Notes: generated by a model not told the origin, from the sequence alone. 64,000 nucleotides of DNA from Chrysopilus asiliformis (GCA_964034945.1 OZ035961.1:46426184-46490183), one strand, 5' to 3'; positions 12,732 to 24,670 are shown, counted from the first letter of the stretch. A program made the numbers and translations.

Positions 12732-15700
12732 GGACGGAAACGCAAAATTCAATTTTTTTTATCGTTCTAAACACACTGCTGTAATTAATTTTTGTGTGTG
12801 AAAACGGGATCTTGGCGTTACAATATGCTCTTTGGTTTCACCATACGGGTATAAATACAAGAAAAGCTACAATCGCCAGTGGTCAATCGTAAAAAACTCT
12901 ATATGAGGACAGACAAAATGTAAATCAAAAAAAAAATTCTATTCGTATAGAGCAGGGGAGAAGGGGTGGTATGATTATTTTTTGATGTATGGTAGAGTCC
13001 ATAATTCCATAAATTTTTGGATAATATACACAATTTTCGAGAAAATTCCAAAACATTATTTCATTTACATGGAGAGGGAGAAAGAAATGGTCCAATTTTC
13101 CATGTTCAAGAACTTAGCCTAAGGCCCACTGCACACGGAACACAAAAGAAATTGAATTGGTTTGTGATTAAAATTACAAACCTGTTACCCACGCGGCTCC
13201 CTCAGAAGTTATCGAAATCGGTAGATTCTGGGTAAACACTAAAAAATCCCTTTGATGCATTCAATCCGATGAGAAACTAGGTAACTCAAGTCATTTGTGA
13301 GTCCACCTCAGTTTCCTCCAACTGATTACTAACGCGTTACTGACTGGTTAGTGATAAGTAGCGGCGTCTGCAGTGCCCCATTCAATTACAAAGACCCGGA
13401 CTGGTTAGCGTTTTGCGTCAGTTATCAGTTTGAGTTGTTCTATGAGCACTGTGCCTTACTTTTTACGAGAAACTAATCTGTATGAAAATTCAAGTATCTA
13501 GGTTAATTTCTTCGAGAGTATAGTATTCACGGACAAGCATAAAACAAAATCTTTCGTCATCCCTAGCGTATACGCCACCGAGCCTAGAGTGGTTTATGGC
13601 AAAGGGAGACCTTTTGAGATATTTGGAATTTCAATTCGTCAAATCCGGGCCTCATGAAGGACAATATATAGATATGCATATTTCTGCTAACTTTTATGAC
13701 AATTTTAGTGTTTATTCGATCTTAACATTCAAAAATTTTATTTGTGTTGCATACCAAAAAACGACTAATTTTTAATTGTCTACCCTATTTTTTCCTTAAA
13801 TTTATATAATAATTTTTCAACATTCAATTGCTATGCTACAGAAATGAAATAAAGTTGTAAAGATCTGAAGATCTAAACTCTTAAATTAAATATCTCACTG
13901 TCAACCATTAATGTATAATATGTGAATAAAACTTAAACTTAAACTTAAAAAAAAAAACTTAATTGTCTACCCTGCTCTAAAGTGTAGGCAATTGAAGTTT
14001 ACACGTAGAGGAATAACACTGACCAAAATTCAATAACATTGTAGAATGTAGTCAATTCAGAGGAGGTGGAACAAGGGGGGTCGCACAGAAATCGGCATCG
14101 CCAGGAACCATCCATACAACCATCGTTGGAGGCGATTTAACAAGGCCTGGAGAATTTTCTCACATGGTAAATTAGATAATTTTTACTATAAAAAACGAAG
14201 TTCAAGGTGATTTATTCTAAAAAAAAAAAAGGCTGCTATTGGATGGGTTGATTCAACTGGACAGGTGGAATACAACTGCGGAGGAGTTTTGATAGACTAC
14301 AGTTTTGTTTTGACGGCAGCACACTGCGCTAATACCAGAAAGTAAGTAAAAGAATCGATTATCTCGAATAACTAAAGAACAACCGGAATTATAGAAAGTG
14401 GCTGACTTGGTTTGTATTAAAATGTCATAATCGACACTGATTTCAGCAGTTTGTTTCCATTTCTATTGGAAACAAGTTGTCAAACCCGTTGATCAAAAGT
14501 AAAAATAATTTTGCATAAGATGTTTTAAAACTATACTGACATTATATTTTTTTCACGCTTGCCTATTTTTTCGAAAATTCAAATTAGAATTATAATAGAG
14601 ATTGAATGTTCTACACCAAATCGCGGGCCACATTACAAGAAAAGTTACGGTAACAGTTCTTTGATATTACCACTGAAATTTAACTTGAAAATTTCCATAC
14701 TGTCAAAACGTAAAAGAAATTAATGCGCCACAGCCAACATTTTTTGAAAAATCTACTCTGGACGCAAAAGTTTTTGAAAATGCCAAACCCGTGAAATTTT
14801 TCCCATATCGAGTATAAATATCGGGTCTTTCAATAAGGACATAACAATTTTGCATTTAAATAAAACACAGAATAATTGAGATGTCGGGCTGAAATTTATT
14901 CCAGGTGTAGTGGACATGTTACATTTAAGTATGAAATTCGATGTCGTTCATATGGCCACCGTGAGCACGTTTGCACTGATTGATTCTTTGGAGCCAATTT
15001 TCCACCACTTTCCACAAAAATCGGCCGAAACGTTGGTAATTTCGCGTTCGATATTGTTCCTGAGCTCCTCTAACGTTGTTGGCTTGTTGGCAAAAATCAA
15101 CGACTTAACATAACCCCATAAAAAGAAATCCAACGGCGGTAAATCGCATGAGCGAGGTGGCCATTCGACCGGACCATTTCTCGCGATTACACGATTACCG
15201 AACTTCTCCTTCAATAGAGCAATTGTTTGACCAGGTGTGTGGCATTGCTCGTTCGTGAACTTCACCATGATAAAAATGTGAACCTTGACGGACGTTTTAG
15301 CACTGCCAGATCATAAACAAAGTGTTGTGGTGCGTTTTTATTAAAATACAAAATTGTTATGTCCTTATTGAAAGACGCACCTTTAAATTGAAAGCTACCG
15401 AATATATTTAAATACTTAAATAACAAATGCGATTCATTTTCACTTGGTTCTGAACAAATAAAATATACAAATTACACTTCTCATTTCAAAAAACATTCCT
15501 TTTATAGCGGTGCTCCAAGTGTAGTCCGTGTTGGCGGTGGTAACTTAGCAGTAAACGATCCCCGACAACCCAACATTGCCATAGCTGGCATATCCATTCA
15601 TCCCAATTACAGCCCTAGATCTTCTTACAATGATATTGCAATTTTAAGACTTTCAAGCCCAGTCAGGTAAGAAAAACATAATTTTAAAAGCCACTACACT

Positions 15701-16282
15701 GACATTAAATTTCACTCAAATTTTCTTATTCCTTCTGTGGCAGTGGTCATACTCCAGCTTGCCTCTGGGGATCCCAGAACTTAAATTCTTATGCCACAGC
15801 CATTGGATACGGTCATACTGAATTTGGTGCGTAAAAAATCCATTTTAATCAAAATCTTTTTAAACAAAATATGTAAAATACTTATTCCTGTAGCTGGCCG
15901 AAAATCAAATGATTTGCTAAAGGCGACTATTTCGATTTACGCAAACAATGCATGTGGTCAATATTATCGACCTGGAAGCGGAAAACTGCAGAATGGCATT
16001 GTAGCGTCACAAATTTGTGCTGGTGATCCACAAAACAACAAAGATACCTGCCAAGTAAGATGAAGAAATAAAAACTAAAATATAAGTGATATTAATGCAA
16101 TTTTCTAGGGTGATTCTGGCGGCCCTATTTTAATCAATGGCAATGTTAATGGTGCATCAGCCCCATACATTGTCGGTATTACATCTGTTGGCCAAGGTTG
16201 TGCAAGCGGAGTTCCCGGAATCTACACAAGAGTATCATCATATATAGATTGGATCGAGTCGGTTATTTGGGGAAGAGGATAA
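11544..16282 (+). CDS. CLIP-domain serine protease, Snake-like
   Basis: A secreted protease zymogen of the arthropod CLIP family, which works in extracellular cascades of immunity, melanisation or patterning. Eight exons can be joined: 11544-11583, 11645-11881 (or 11885), 14061-14166 (or from 14063), 14232-14341, 15508-15666, 15744-15826, 15894-16054 and 16109-16282. The ATG opens a signal peptide ([13 protein letters not shown]). Exon 2 encodes one CLIP domain with six cysteines ending in CCP. A short linker leads to the activation site IHTT/IVGG. The triad is complete: His in TAAHC, Asp in NDIAIL, Ser in GDSGGP. The residue six before the catalytic Ser is Asp, predicting trypsin-like specificity. 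GRKSNDLL and the C-terminal YIDWIESV resemble Drosophila Snake. The exon 2/3 junction has two possible splice pairs, both in frame. P1 at the activation site is Thr, not the usual Arg, Lys, Leu or His. Its 3' end faces the ZDHHC16 gene. Confidence 0.88.
12321..12855 (-). mobile_element. DINE/mini-me-like repeat with (GTCY)n tract
   Basis: One end has a perfect 8-bp hairpin, AATTGCCA-ATC-TGGCAATT. The other end has ACCATACGGGTATAAA. Between them are a GGTACCCCCC segment and a GACGGACAGACAGAC microsatellite. The same arrangement recurs at 19350-19800 and 27371-27935, and in pieces at 13000, 23670, 38395 and 48541. The (GTCY)n tract and terminal hairpin resemble the dipteran mini-me/DINE-1 (Helitron-related) elements. 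It lies in intron 2 of the protease gene. Confidence 0.65.
13000..13600. mobile_element. diverged DINE-like repeat split by a MITE
   Basis: The sequence from ACACAATTTTCGAGAAAATT to GTTCAAGAACTTAGC, and then from TTTTACGAGAAACT onward, matches the uninterrupted copy at 38395-38760. The block between about 13119 and 13456 is absent from that copy and is therefore an insertion. Confidence 0.55.
13119..13456. mobile_element. MITE inside the DINE-like repeat
   Basis: The outer ends TAAGGCCCACTGC and GCACTGTGCCTTA are imperfect inverted repeats. Comparison with the intact repeat at 38490 shows an empty site, which supports a real insertion. Target length and superfamily are unresolved. Confidence 0.5.
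14825..15376. mobile_element. deleted Tc1/mariner-type element in protease intron 4
   Basis: Perfect 28-bp inverted ends (GTCTTTCAATAAGGACATAA...) enclose only about 550 bp, so most of a full element is missing. It holds the 3' part of a transposase gene on the minus strand. The extreme terminal bases and TA target are not symmetric, so the outer limits could shift by a few bases. Confidence 0.8.
14925..15268 (-). pseudogene. truncated IS630/Tc1/mariner transposase
   Basis: About 110 residues of the C-terminal third of a transposase. It holds [20 protein letters not shown], carrying the last catalytic Asp of the DDE/D triad, then LWGYVKS and the downstream helices. The frame shifts by one base near 15017, just after FCGK, after which the usual ENWLQR...GGH ending continues in another frame to a TAA at 14925. 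The first two catalytic acids and the DNA-binding domain are gone. Dead copy. Confidence 0.8.
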
Positions 16283-17665
16283 CCATTGTGTTTGCAATTT
16301 TTTTGATAATTAGCAGAATCTGTCCATAATTAGTATAATCTTATTAAAATGACATGGATGATTTTATTATTAAAACTTTAACATGTATTGCCATGGTATT
16401 ATTTTTAAATTTTGGATTTTCTCAAAAACTTTGATATAAGGCCCTATTCCAGGATCCGATACGAATGATTCGGATCGTAAACTCAATGTTGTTGTTGGTG
16501 TAAAACACTAACAACAACATTGAGTTTACGATCCGAATCATTCCTATCGGATCCTGGAATAGGGCCTATAATAAATGTTTATAAATGTTCGGTGTATAAT
16601 TTGGCTATTTAGACGCTAAACTACAAATAAAGTATAAACTAGATAGATCTGCTCAAATGGTCCCATAAATAACACGCAATTCCAAAAGAATGTGATGAAA
16701 ATATTTAAAAATGTACAAATAATTCGACATTTTCTGATGTATTGAAATTGCTCAAATGCTATTAAAAAGTCCTTATACACTTTGCTTAATAATGAATAGA
16801 AGAATAGAAGAAAATATTTTATGCTTTCAATTTTCCGTCTTATGTTGTTTGGAAAATGCATAAAAATTATAAGAATTAACACTATTTAATTTTTTATCCA
16901 AAATCGGAAAAAAACTCAATTCCAATGAATATAAAGTATAGTGATATATCCTGAGATCATTATATTTTGTAATTTTACATGACATAGCGAAATTTATGTT
17001 ATATATTGTAATATCTGTGTGCTAAACAATGTTAGAGTGATTCCATACCAATCCAAGCAAAATTCTATTTCCTCCCCAGGTAACCATCGCCAATTCTAAT
17101 GATTTTCATATATGTATGTTCTTCACCTACTAAAATTAGGAAAATACGCCAAATTTCAAGTGTCAAAACCACTTGATTCCATCGACATGGTTTGTTAAAT
17201 TTCGGTGTGCCAATTTTGTTCTTGGCTCGATTTTGCATTTATTGAAGTGTCATAACTACTACACTAATAGATCTATATCATAGTTACATAGTTCTGTCTC
17301 TAATTTTCAGAGAAAATTGGAATTATTGCTTTAAATAATTTCACATTCTACACTAGCGTAAAAAAGGTCACTATTTAATTTCTATTTTATATGTATCTTA
17401 CAGTGCAAAACTTCCATTACTGAAAATACTTTAAAATTAAATGTAAAACCAATATAAAAGAAAGGGGTTTTTTATGATCATTATTTAATACATACATCGC
17501 ATCACTTTACACATTAAACTATTTTAAATTATTTAGACGCTTAAGTATATATATACCGAATAGAGCTCTTAGTTTTTAACATTTTGGAATTAATGTGTCT
17601 TAAACGCTATTCACTTAAATTAAATATTTAAATTCTATCACTGAAAAATTGACTTAACTGACCTC
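16283..17665. other. interval between convergent protease and ZDHHC16 3' ends
   Basis: AT-rich, with one palindromic MITE (16438-16569). It should contain both 3' UTRs. No clear AATAAA could be tied to either gene. Confidence 0.45.
16438..16569. mobile_element. near-perfect palindromic MITE
   Basis: Two arms of about 57 bp with a single obvious mismatch, AGGCCCTATTCC... and its complement, around a 14-base loop. The centre contains GTTGTTGGTGT / ACACTAACAAC, nearly the same as the centre of the palindrome at 24671-24807. It is non-coding and would form a long hairpin as RNA. Confidence 0.75.
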
Positions 17666-20600
17666 TTATGGCCAATCATCAGAAGTAAAAGTATTATCAT
17701 GAACGGTGTGAAACATTAAACCATTTCCGTCTGGTGGAAATACTGATGGTAATAAAACATGCCGCCACCAAGTTCTAGAAACATCACTATTATTTTTTGT
17801 TAAAAAAGATGGCCAGTTTACTTTACCTTCCCCTTACTAGTCCCAGAAAGAGTTTCCAATTCTTTAATCTGCCAAAATTGTATGGATTGACGTAAATTTT
17901 TCCCATTTCAGCAAATCTTTTTGTTTCTGATTGATTAATATGCGATTCAATGCTAGTTTCGCCACGCGTGATAAGCCGAGCATGCCAAATTGTTAGTGAT
18001 CCCAATGCGAACACAACAGCAACATTAATAAATGCCATAAATATTATTGCACGATGTTTTGCCGTATTACTAATCAATGGTACTGGAAGATCATGTACTG
18101 CGGGTTTTAAATCAACGTCATTGTATTCATTCATCTCACTCTAAAAAAAATTTATGAAATTTTAATTATATATCATTTCTTGTTTATAAATTTTGAACTT
18201 ACAATTGGAATAATGTGTCCAGTTAAATTGTATTTAACGGGATGCCCTTCAAGTGGCTCCGTTTCTGACCAACTATCTCCTTCGCCCAGCCATATATAAT
18301 TATATCCTATTTCGAATCCGAATATTATTATAAATAATGATCCGAGTGCAGTGTAGAACATATAAAGGAAAAAGTAACGATGATTAAAGTATCCTACGCA
18401 ATTATTGAGCCATGCTGTAAGTAAAGCAATCATTTTTTTATATTCTTAGTGCCTCCTAAAAATATATAAGCTACAATTTTTTAGACTTCCTTTTGAAAAT
18501 GGAAACATACAATTTCTATTTTATATCAATTTCTATTTTATTTTGCCTTATTTTATTTTAAACTTTCGAATTAACGAGCAAAATATAAATTTCATTTTGT
18601 CAGAATTTTCTGAGATTTTAAAACGTTTCTGTAGGAAAATTATGAAATGTAGTTCTCAAGATTTGCAAGTTAGCGTATAATATAGGTAGGATTACGAGCG
18701 AAAAACGATGTAGCCTTAGGATCAGTTTTTTATACTGGTTTATAGCCACATCAAATAACGTATAATAAAAACACAAAGCAAATAACATTTGTATCATTTT
18801 TGCTAGAGTGTTTGGGATTGCAAATGTTGGGTCTGAAGCAAGATCCTGTAAGAATGACGCGAATATTCTATATTCCATGTTTTCGGGTAACTTAGCTATT
18901 CTGGGTCGCTAATCCTGAATCTTGTGATGGTTCTTCAAAACCAGGGATGAAAATATTTCACAATTTTTATATAAACTCACTTCTGATGAAGAATATTTAT
19001 GTCGACCAGAACAACACTCACTTCTGATGAGGAATATTTATGTCAAGCAAAATAAAACTCAATCCTGATGAGGAATATTTATGCCGAGCAGAATAAAACT
19101 CATTTTAAAAGAGATTTAAATATCGTCAAAAACTAATACTTGATGATAGTCTCTTCTTTTTTAAAACTCAGCGCGTTAAAAAAAATCCTTGAGTTGTGTA
19201 GAAACTCTCTCTTTGAAGATAAATATTTACATTGGTCAAAATAAAACTCATGTCCAAAGAGATTTATGTGTCGTCAAAAATTTATACTCGATGTATAGTT
19301 TCTCGATTTGTTTGATGAATGGTCTTTTTAATATAAAGTTGCTTTTTTAACCGACTTCCAAAAAGGAAAAGGTTCTCAATTCCACCTGAATATTTTTTTT
19401 TTAATGTATGTTCACGCCTAACTTTTTACTGGGTTGACCGATTTTGGTCATCCCAAAGAGAAAGTTGTAGAGAAAGTTCCTGGTTGGACCCCGGTTCGTT
19501 CATGGGCAAAAATGGACCATTAGGGGGGGTACCCCCATACAAACTAAAACGTTTTTTCCGAATATCTCAAAAACGGTGCATCTTATCAAAAAAGTCCAAG
19601 AACAAAAATTATTTAGGATATGATTCTACATAAAACTCCCATACATCAAAATCCGATTGGAATAAATTTTAAAAAATCTGATTGGAAAGTTCGACTTCAA
19701 AGTGTAATTTTGGTACAAATGTTCAAATTAAGATACCAATATCACCATACAGATTTTCAATAATTGCCAGACTGGCAATTATAGCTTTTGTTATGTTTTT
19801 ACGTTGTGTTCAGTACAACACAAGGAAGGTTCTTTTATATATTTCCCCCGTGTTAACCTACCCCTTCAAACCGCTCCCTGCTTGGGATATCGAGTAAAAT
19901 TCTTTGTATTGTGTTCAGTACAATATCTGGAAGATTCTTTTATATATTTCTCATCTGCGGACTTATCCCCTCAAACCCTTTGTAATTTTACCTATATTAA
20001 AAATTGAAACTAAAAACGTTCGAAATAAAAAAAAAATTTCTAAAAAAAATAAAACCGACTTTAAAAAAAAACTGAAAAGAGAAAAAAGCACTAAAAAGAA
20101 AAAAATAATTTAAAACTATGTCCATTAATAGCGTATTTAAAATTCGGCTTTTTTGGAGTGGCGTTAAATTTGCAACTAAAATAAATTACATACTTTCTAA
20201 CCCTTAAGGCTAATCGTTTACATACTTTCTAACCCTTAAGGCTAACTAAGAACTAAGATCGACTCCAAAAATTTTGTTGTCAAACAGATTAAGTATAGAC
20301 ACGGCTCTTAGAAGCACCAAAACTAAGTTCTTTTATGTCCCAAATTGGATTCCCTATTTTTAAGCAATCGCTATAAAAAAGCCCACTGTCTCATATGTTA
20401 CTATTTTTTGTAGAAATCTATCCTATTTTTTGTCTCCATGTACAAACTGATTTTGTGCGAAACTTGACAATAGAAATTTTACAAAGATTTTATTTAGTGT
20501 AAATTTAACGCCACTCCAAAAAAGCCGAATTTTAAATACGCTATTAATGGACATAGTTTTAAATTATTTTTTTCTTTTTAGTGCTTTTTTCTCTTTTCAG

Positions 20601-23215
20601 TTTTTTTTTATTATTTACTTTTTTTTTTTAATTTTTAAGTAACATTATCATATTCAATTAGTTGTTATTTTTGTTATTCTTGAAGAGAGACGAATTTATT
20701 TGTTTTAAGTACGTATGTATCTGGATTTTTGTTTTGAATTGTTTTTTTTTTGAAATACTGAGTTTTGTTTTGTTTTCCGGGCTAAAGTTCAGTTTCGCGA
20801 CAATGACGCTACAGATATTTCGTGCATAGGGAGAAGCATCCCCTATCCAAAATGCGTATTTTTAGCCGTCGCTCGCCCCCCTTGCTCCCTCCACAGGTCC
20901 ACAAAATTTATATGAAACTTTTTTCTGGGGGGTGGTATCAAATGAAAGGTAATGAAGAGTGCATTTTAAAAATATATAGCATGATAGGGTTTCCCCCCTC
21001 ACCCTTCGATTTATACCCCATCGAAAAAAGTGAAATTTTGCAACAAAACTACTTTTACTAGCACAATTTCGGGTCGTAAACCTCATAAAAGTGGTTTGAA
21101 ATGACTGCTGACGCTGTTTTAATTACAAAATTTCATTTTAAAATTTTCTGACGAAAAAAAAACTTGAGCTACAAATCAATTTTACTTATGAGCCAGGGGT
21201 CCCTTCAGAGCGGAGAAACTTTTCAGCCACACCCCGCTTTTTCCCACCCCCGCCGCCTCGTTTTTTGATTTTTTCCGCGAAAACTCACACTTTTTGATGT
21301 AGTTTGAAAACGGATTGAGATATTTCTATGATTCTTTGCATTTTATTATGAGGACTACTGAGCGCAGTTTTTGGTAAAAAAAAATCGTCTTTCCCCTCAT
21401 TTCATGAATTTCAGTTTTTTCAGTGTGGTATAAATCTAAGGGTGAGGGGGGAATATTATTATGCTATATATTTTTGGAATGTACTCTTCAATACCTTTCA
21501 TTTGAGGTACCACACAGTCCCCTATCACCCCCAGAAAAAAGTTTCATACAAAGTTTAGGGACCCCTGGAGGGGGCAAGGGGAGCGAGAGACCGCTAAAAA
21601 TACCCATTTTGGATAGGGGATACTTCCCGCTCCCCTCCTCTATACAGGAAAAATTTGTAGTGTCATTGTCGCTAAACTGACCTCTTGCCGTTTTTCGTTT
21701 GTTTTTCAATAAAATAAAAATATCGTTTTAATTTTACTTAATTTCTTCTAAAGCGCCTACATTGCAAATTATTTGAAATCGATGAGAAACCGTCAGTTCT
21801 GATATCTAGTACACTCGCCAGACCATACAAAATGCGAACAAATGAGTTTTTCGTCAGCTCAGCGAAATAAAACTCATTGGAACTGATATTTATTTACAGG
21901 AAATATTTATCTCTCATTGGAACTGATATTTATTTACAAGAAATCTTTATCTCTCATTGGAACTGATATTTATTTACAGGAAATATTTATCTCTCTTCGT
22001 GAGTTTTTCGTCCCACAAGTAAAAATTATCTCTCCTTCAGAGAATTGACTACAAAAATATATAAACGTTAAAAGAAACGAGAAATTTTTTCACACAATGA
22101 AAAAGTGAAACTTGAAATGAGATATAAAGTGAGTGAAACTTGAAATGAGAGATAAAGAGAGAAAAATAACTCTTATTTTCATCTCTGTTCAAAACTCGAA
22201 ACGAAAACTGATAACAAAAATACCCCTTCTTGCCTTTCTTCTCGAGGAATTTTTGGATCGGGGATTTCAAACCTGAGTAAATGTACTGCAAAGATTAAGT
22301 GAATCTACTTTTTTACCCAAAAAATCAGCAAAATGAGTATTTTGAAGGTTGTGGAGCATAGCCCAATCTTCCTTATACTTAGGTGCAAGCGGTTACTACT
22401 GAAGATGGAAAATATAGAATTTACGGATTGACGAGTTTTGCATTATTTTCAACTACACATTTATTATTGGTTTTAAATCAAAATTTATGGCAATTCTCTT
22501 ACTTCCCTACAGTCAAACATCAAAAATCAGACAAATACTATTAATAATACTTACGACAGTGATGATCCATCTTTAAAACGCATTTATTACACACTGAGCA
22601 ATGATGGGTTCGGGGAGGTTTTGGTGAAATGCATTTCTTACAAATGCTTACAGCTTCAACAATTAGTTGCCCCTAAAAGGAAACAAACACAATTCATGAT
22701 AATCCTACATTTATGAAAGTATACTTCTGGTGGTTGTCCAGGAGAAGTTATCGCAGCCATGAAGTAGTGAAACACTACGTTGACTAGAAGCCAATTGCCA
22801 ATAATTAAAAGAACGGTGGTAAATTCTTGACTTTTATTCCACCAATATGGTAAACCAACCCAGTAGCAAATGAAGACAACTGCACTGGTCAAGAGAGCTA
22901 CTCCGACAATGAAAAACTGCAATGAGCAAATATTAATTGAAAGTTTTTCATATAAATTTTTAAGATCTTACGGGACCCAGTAAATGTGTGAAATTGTCAA
23001 CGAACCAAAATATTGGCTCTAGAAGTACATCGGCTGCATAGCTTTGATTCATATGGTGGTTGTAAGTTAAGGATACAAAACATATTCTCATATATCGATA
23101 TCTTTGCGTTATTCGATCCCTGAAAATAGTCATCAGTAGTACCCATAACAAAAGTAAACACAACCTACAACAATGTTTTTGGAAGTTCCCGGCATCTCCA
23201 AGTTATTCTCCCCAT
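17666..23215 (-). CDS. ZDHHC16: palmitoyltransferase ZDHHC16 (DHHC family)
   Basis: A multi-pass membrane enzyme that attaches palmitate to cysteines of substrate proteins in the secretory pathway. Exons on the minus strand: about 23163-22972, 22916-22725, 22672-22555, 18414-18203, 18140-17827 and 17774-17666 (stop), all with matching phases. The N-terminal part reads [15 protein letters not shown]. Exon 2 gives two membrane helices. Exon 3 holds the cysteine-rich zinc domain CKKC...[11 protein letters not shown] and the catalytic DHHC, whose last Cys is followed across intron 3 by [16 protein letters not shown]. Exon 5 has [19 protein letters not shown] and [11 protein letters not shown], and exon 6 has WWRHVLLPS. 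These blocks match human ZDHHC16 rather than other DHHC enzymes. The start is unsettled: an ATG at 23215-23213 opens a plausible N-terminus but runs into TAG after about 16 codons, in a different frame from exon 1. Intron 3 is 4.1 kb of repeats. Confidence 0.88.
18975..19097. repeat. 41-bp tandem repeat, three copies
   Basis: Units start ACTCACTTCTGATGA and contain GAATATTTATG. The third copy is more diverged. It lies in intron 3 of ZDHHC16 and is related in wording to the 40-bp array at 21873-21992. Confidence 0.75.
19350..19800 (+). mobile_element. DINE-like repeat lacking the microsatellite
   Basis: It matches the copy at 27371-27935 from the GGGGGGTACCCCC segment to the terminal hairpin AATTGCCAGACTGGCAATT. 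The other side has AACCGACTTCCAAAAAGG, a widespread insect repeat word, in place of the (GTCY)n tract. It is in ZDHHC16 intron 3. Confidence 0.55.
20071..20601. repeat. long perfect inverted repeat, about 100-bp arms
   Basis: The arms 20071-20171 and 20501-20601 are exact reverse complements as far as I can check; the inner end is GGAGTGGCGTTAAATTT. The core is about 330 bp. Further A/T-rich pairing extends outward. The match is too good for an old repeat. It is probably a fold-back element, but no target duplication is visible. Confidence 0.75.
20788..21681. mobile_element. fold-back element with diverged ~270-bp arms
   Basis: It starts with TCAGTTTCGCGACAATGAC and ends with GTCATTGTCGCTAAACTGA. 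The arms share blocks such as CCCCTATCCAAAATG / CATTTTGGATAGGGG and GAAACTTTTTTCTGGGGG / CCCCCAGAAAAAAGTTTC. Arm divergence suggests an older insertion. No transposase and no clear target duplication. Confidence 0.7.
21873..21992. repeat. 40-bp tandem repeat, three copies
   Basis: Units begin CTCATTGGAACTGATATT and end AAATATTTATCT. Only two bases differ between the copies. It lies in ZDHHC16 intron 3. Confidence 0.85.
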
Positions 23216-24505
23216 TATTCTAGACATGTCTAAGTTTCTTGTGTTTCAAATCGGGACGAAAACCATTATTCGGTGTTTTCCATTATTTGGAAATGAAAAA
23301 CAAAAACATACACTCCGGGAAAAATCGAAACGATTGAATCCATTTTCTTGGCTGGTTTATGCCAATCTAAAGCGTATTTAATCTACAAATGAAGGGTTTT
23401 GATTTTATGTTTGGAGAAATGACAGTTTAATATATTTGGCAAAAATCAGCTGTTTGATTTCAACTTAGGGTTGAGAGAAATGTTTCGTTCCTATATAGTT
23501 CCTCTTGCTAGACTAGAGAGTCTATAATCTAGAGAGTGGTAAATCGAATGTAACATAATGACCGCCGTACTGAAACTTTAAATATTTCATTCATTGTTTT
23601 CAAATAATTCCCAAAACAACTGAAATCGGTTAATATAAGATAAAAACTCATTTCTATCAGAAAATTTATCAGAAAATTTTGGAGAGTCGTTGTTTTGCGG
23701 ACATGCGGAAATCAACATCTTTTATTTCCCTAAATACCCCGGTGTAATTCATTTTTGGGTCCGCCGATTGGTACGATGTGTTATAAATGGTGTAAAAATA
23801 GTATAAGTGTTTTAAGTGCGTCAATAATTGTTTTGCCAGTGACTGAAACCAAATTGAAACATCACTTTGTACCAACTTTTAATTTAATGAGATTTTTTTC
23901 TTTGTGAAAACCAATACCTTTACCCTCGAGCTAACCTTTGAACCAATTGGTGTTTCACATTCGTTCAACTTGCGTTAAAAAGGCAAATTGCTCTAGTGTC
24001 ATGGAAATGAGGGCTTTTTTGACGAGCAACTGCAATATTCGGTTAGATACACTTTGATATTTTCTTTTTAATTTATCGGCCGATACTAGGTGACAGATTA
24101 TAGGATATCTCTTAAACTGTAATTAAATTATTGTAAAATAATTTGATATTCTGGGTCAGAGATTTTGGTGAATTTGAACTTTAGCGAGTCAAGAGATTCA
24201 CCACGATATCTTCATCTGACAGCGCTTATAAACATCAAATTCTGCTAGTTATTGACATTGGATTTTTTTTCCTGAAATTATAAATTGTGTCCAAAACTTG
24301 GAAAGTTGTCAAATAATTGTGTAAAAAATATATTGTGGATCTTGAAAAACAAGTGAATAGTTTTGTATCTCTGAGTGGATTTCTACGGCGCGGCGTTCAG
24401 ACCGCTTGAAATGAAAATAATGTAAAAAATATTGTGTAAAACTAGATTCGACGTTTTCCAAGATTTTCTCTTAACGATTTTTGAATGGAAAGCTTTTTTT
24501 TGCAG

Positions 24506-24602
24506 AAATTCCTGACCAACATGTTCAATGCATGATTTGGTTCATGGACCTGTCGCAAATGAACATTGAACAGCATTTTGTTACAAAGCATGCGCGTGCG
24601 AG
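24506..24602 (+). pseudogene. orphan exon encoding a C2H2-finger-like segment
   Basis: A strong acceptor (TTTTTTTGCAG) and donor (CGAG/GTGAGG) bound 97 bases with one open frame. It reads IPDQHVQCMIWFMDLSQMN followed by IEQHFVTKHARAR. Spacing fits a C2H2 zinc finger (C..x, twelve residues, H....H), but Trp stands where the second Cys should be. Its phases (1 in, 2 out) do not fit the cereblon exons. No partner exons were found, so it may be a relic or part of an unseen gene. Confidence 0.35.
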
Positions 24603-24670
24603 GTGAGGAAATATGCTTCAGAGAGTTTTAAAGAAGCTTTTTTAACCAAAACTTAATCAAAACTAACAAG

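Noticed and set aside
12495..12801. Overlapping frames with [11 protein letters not shown] repeats
   Set aside because: Translation of the (GTCY)n microsatellite, not protein coding.
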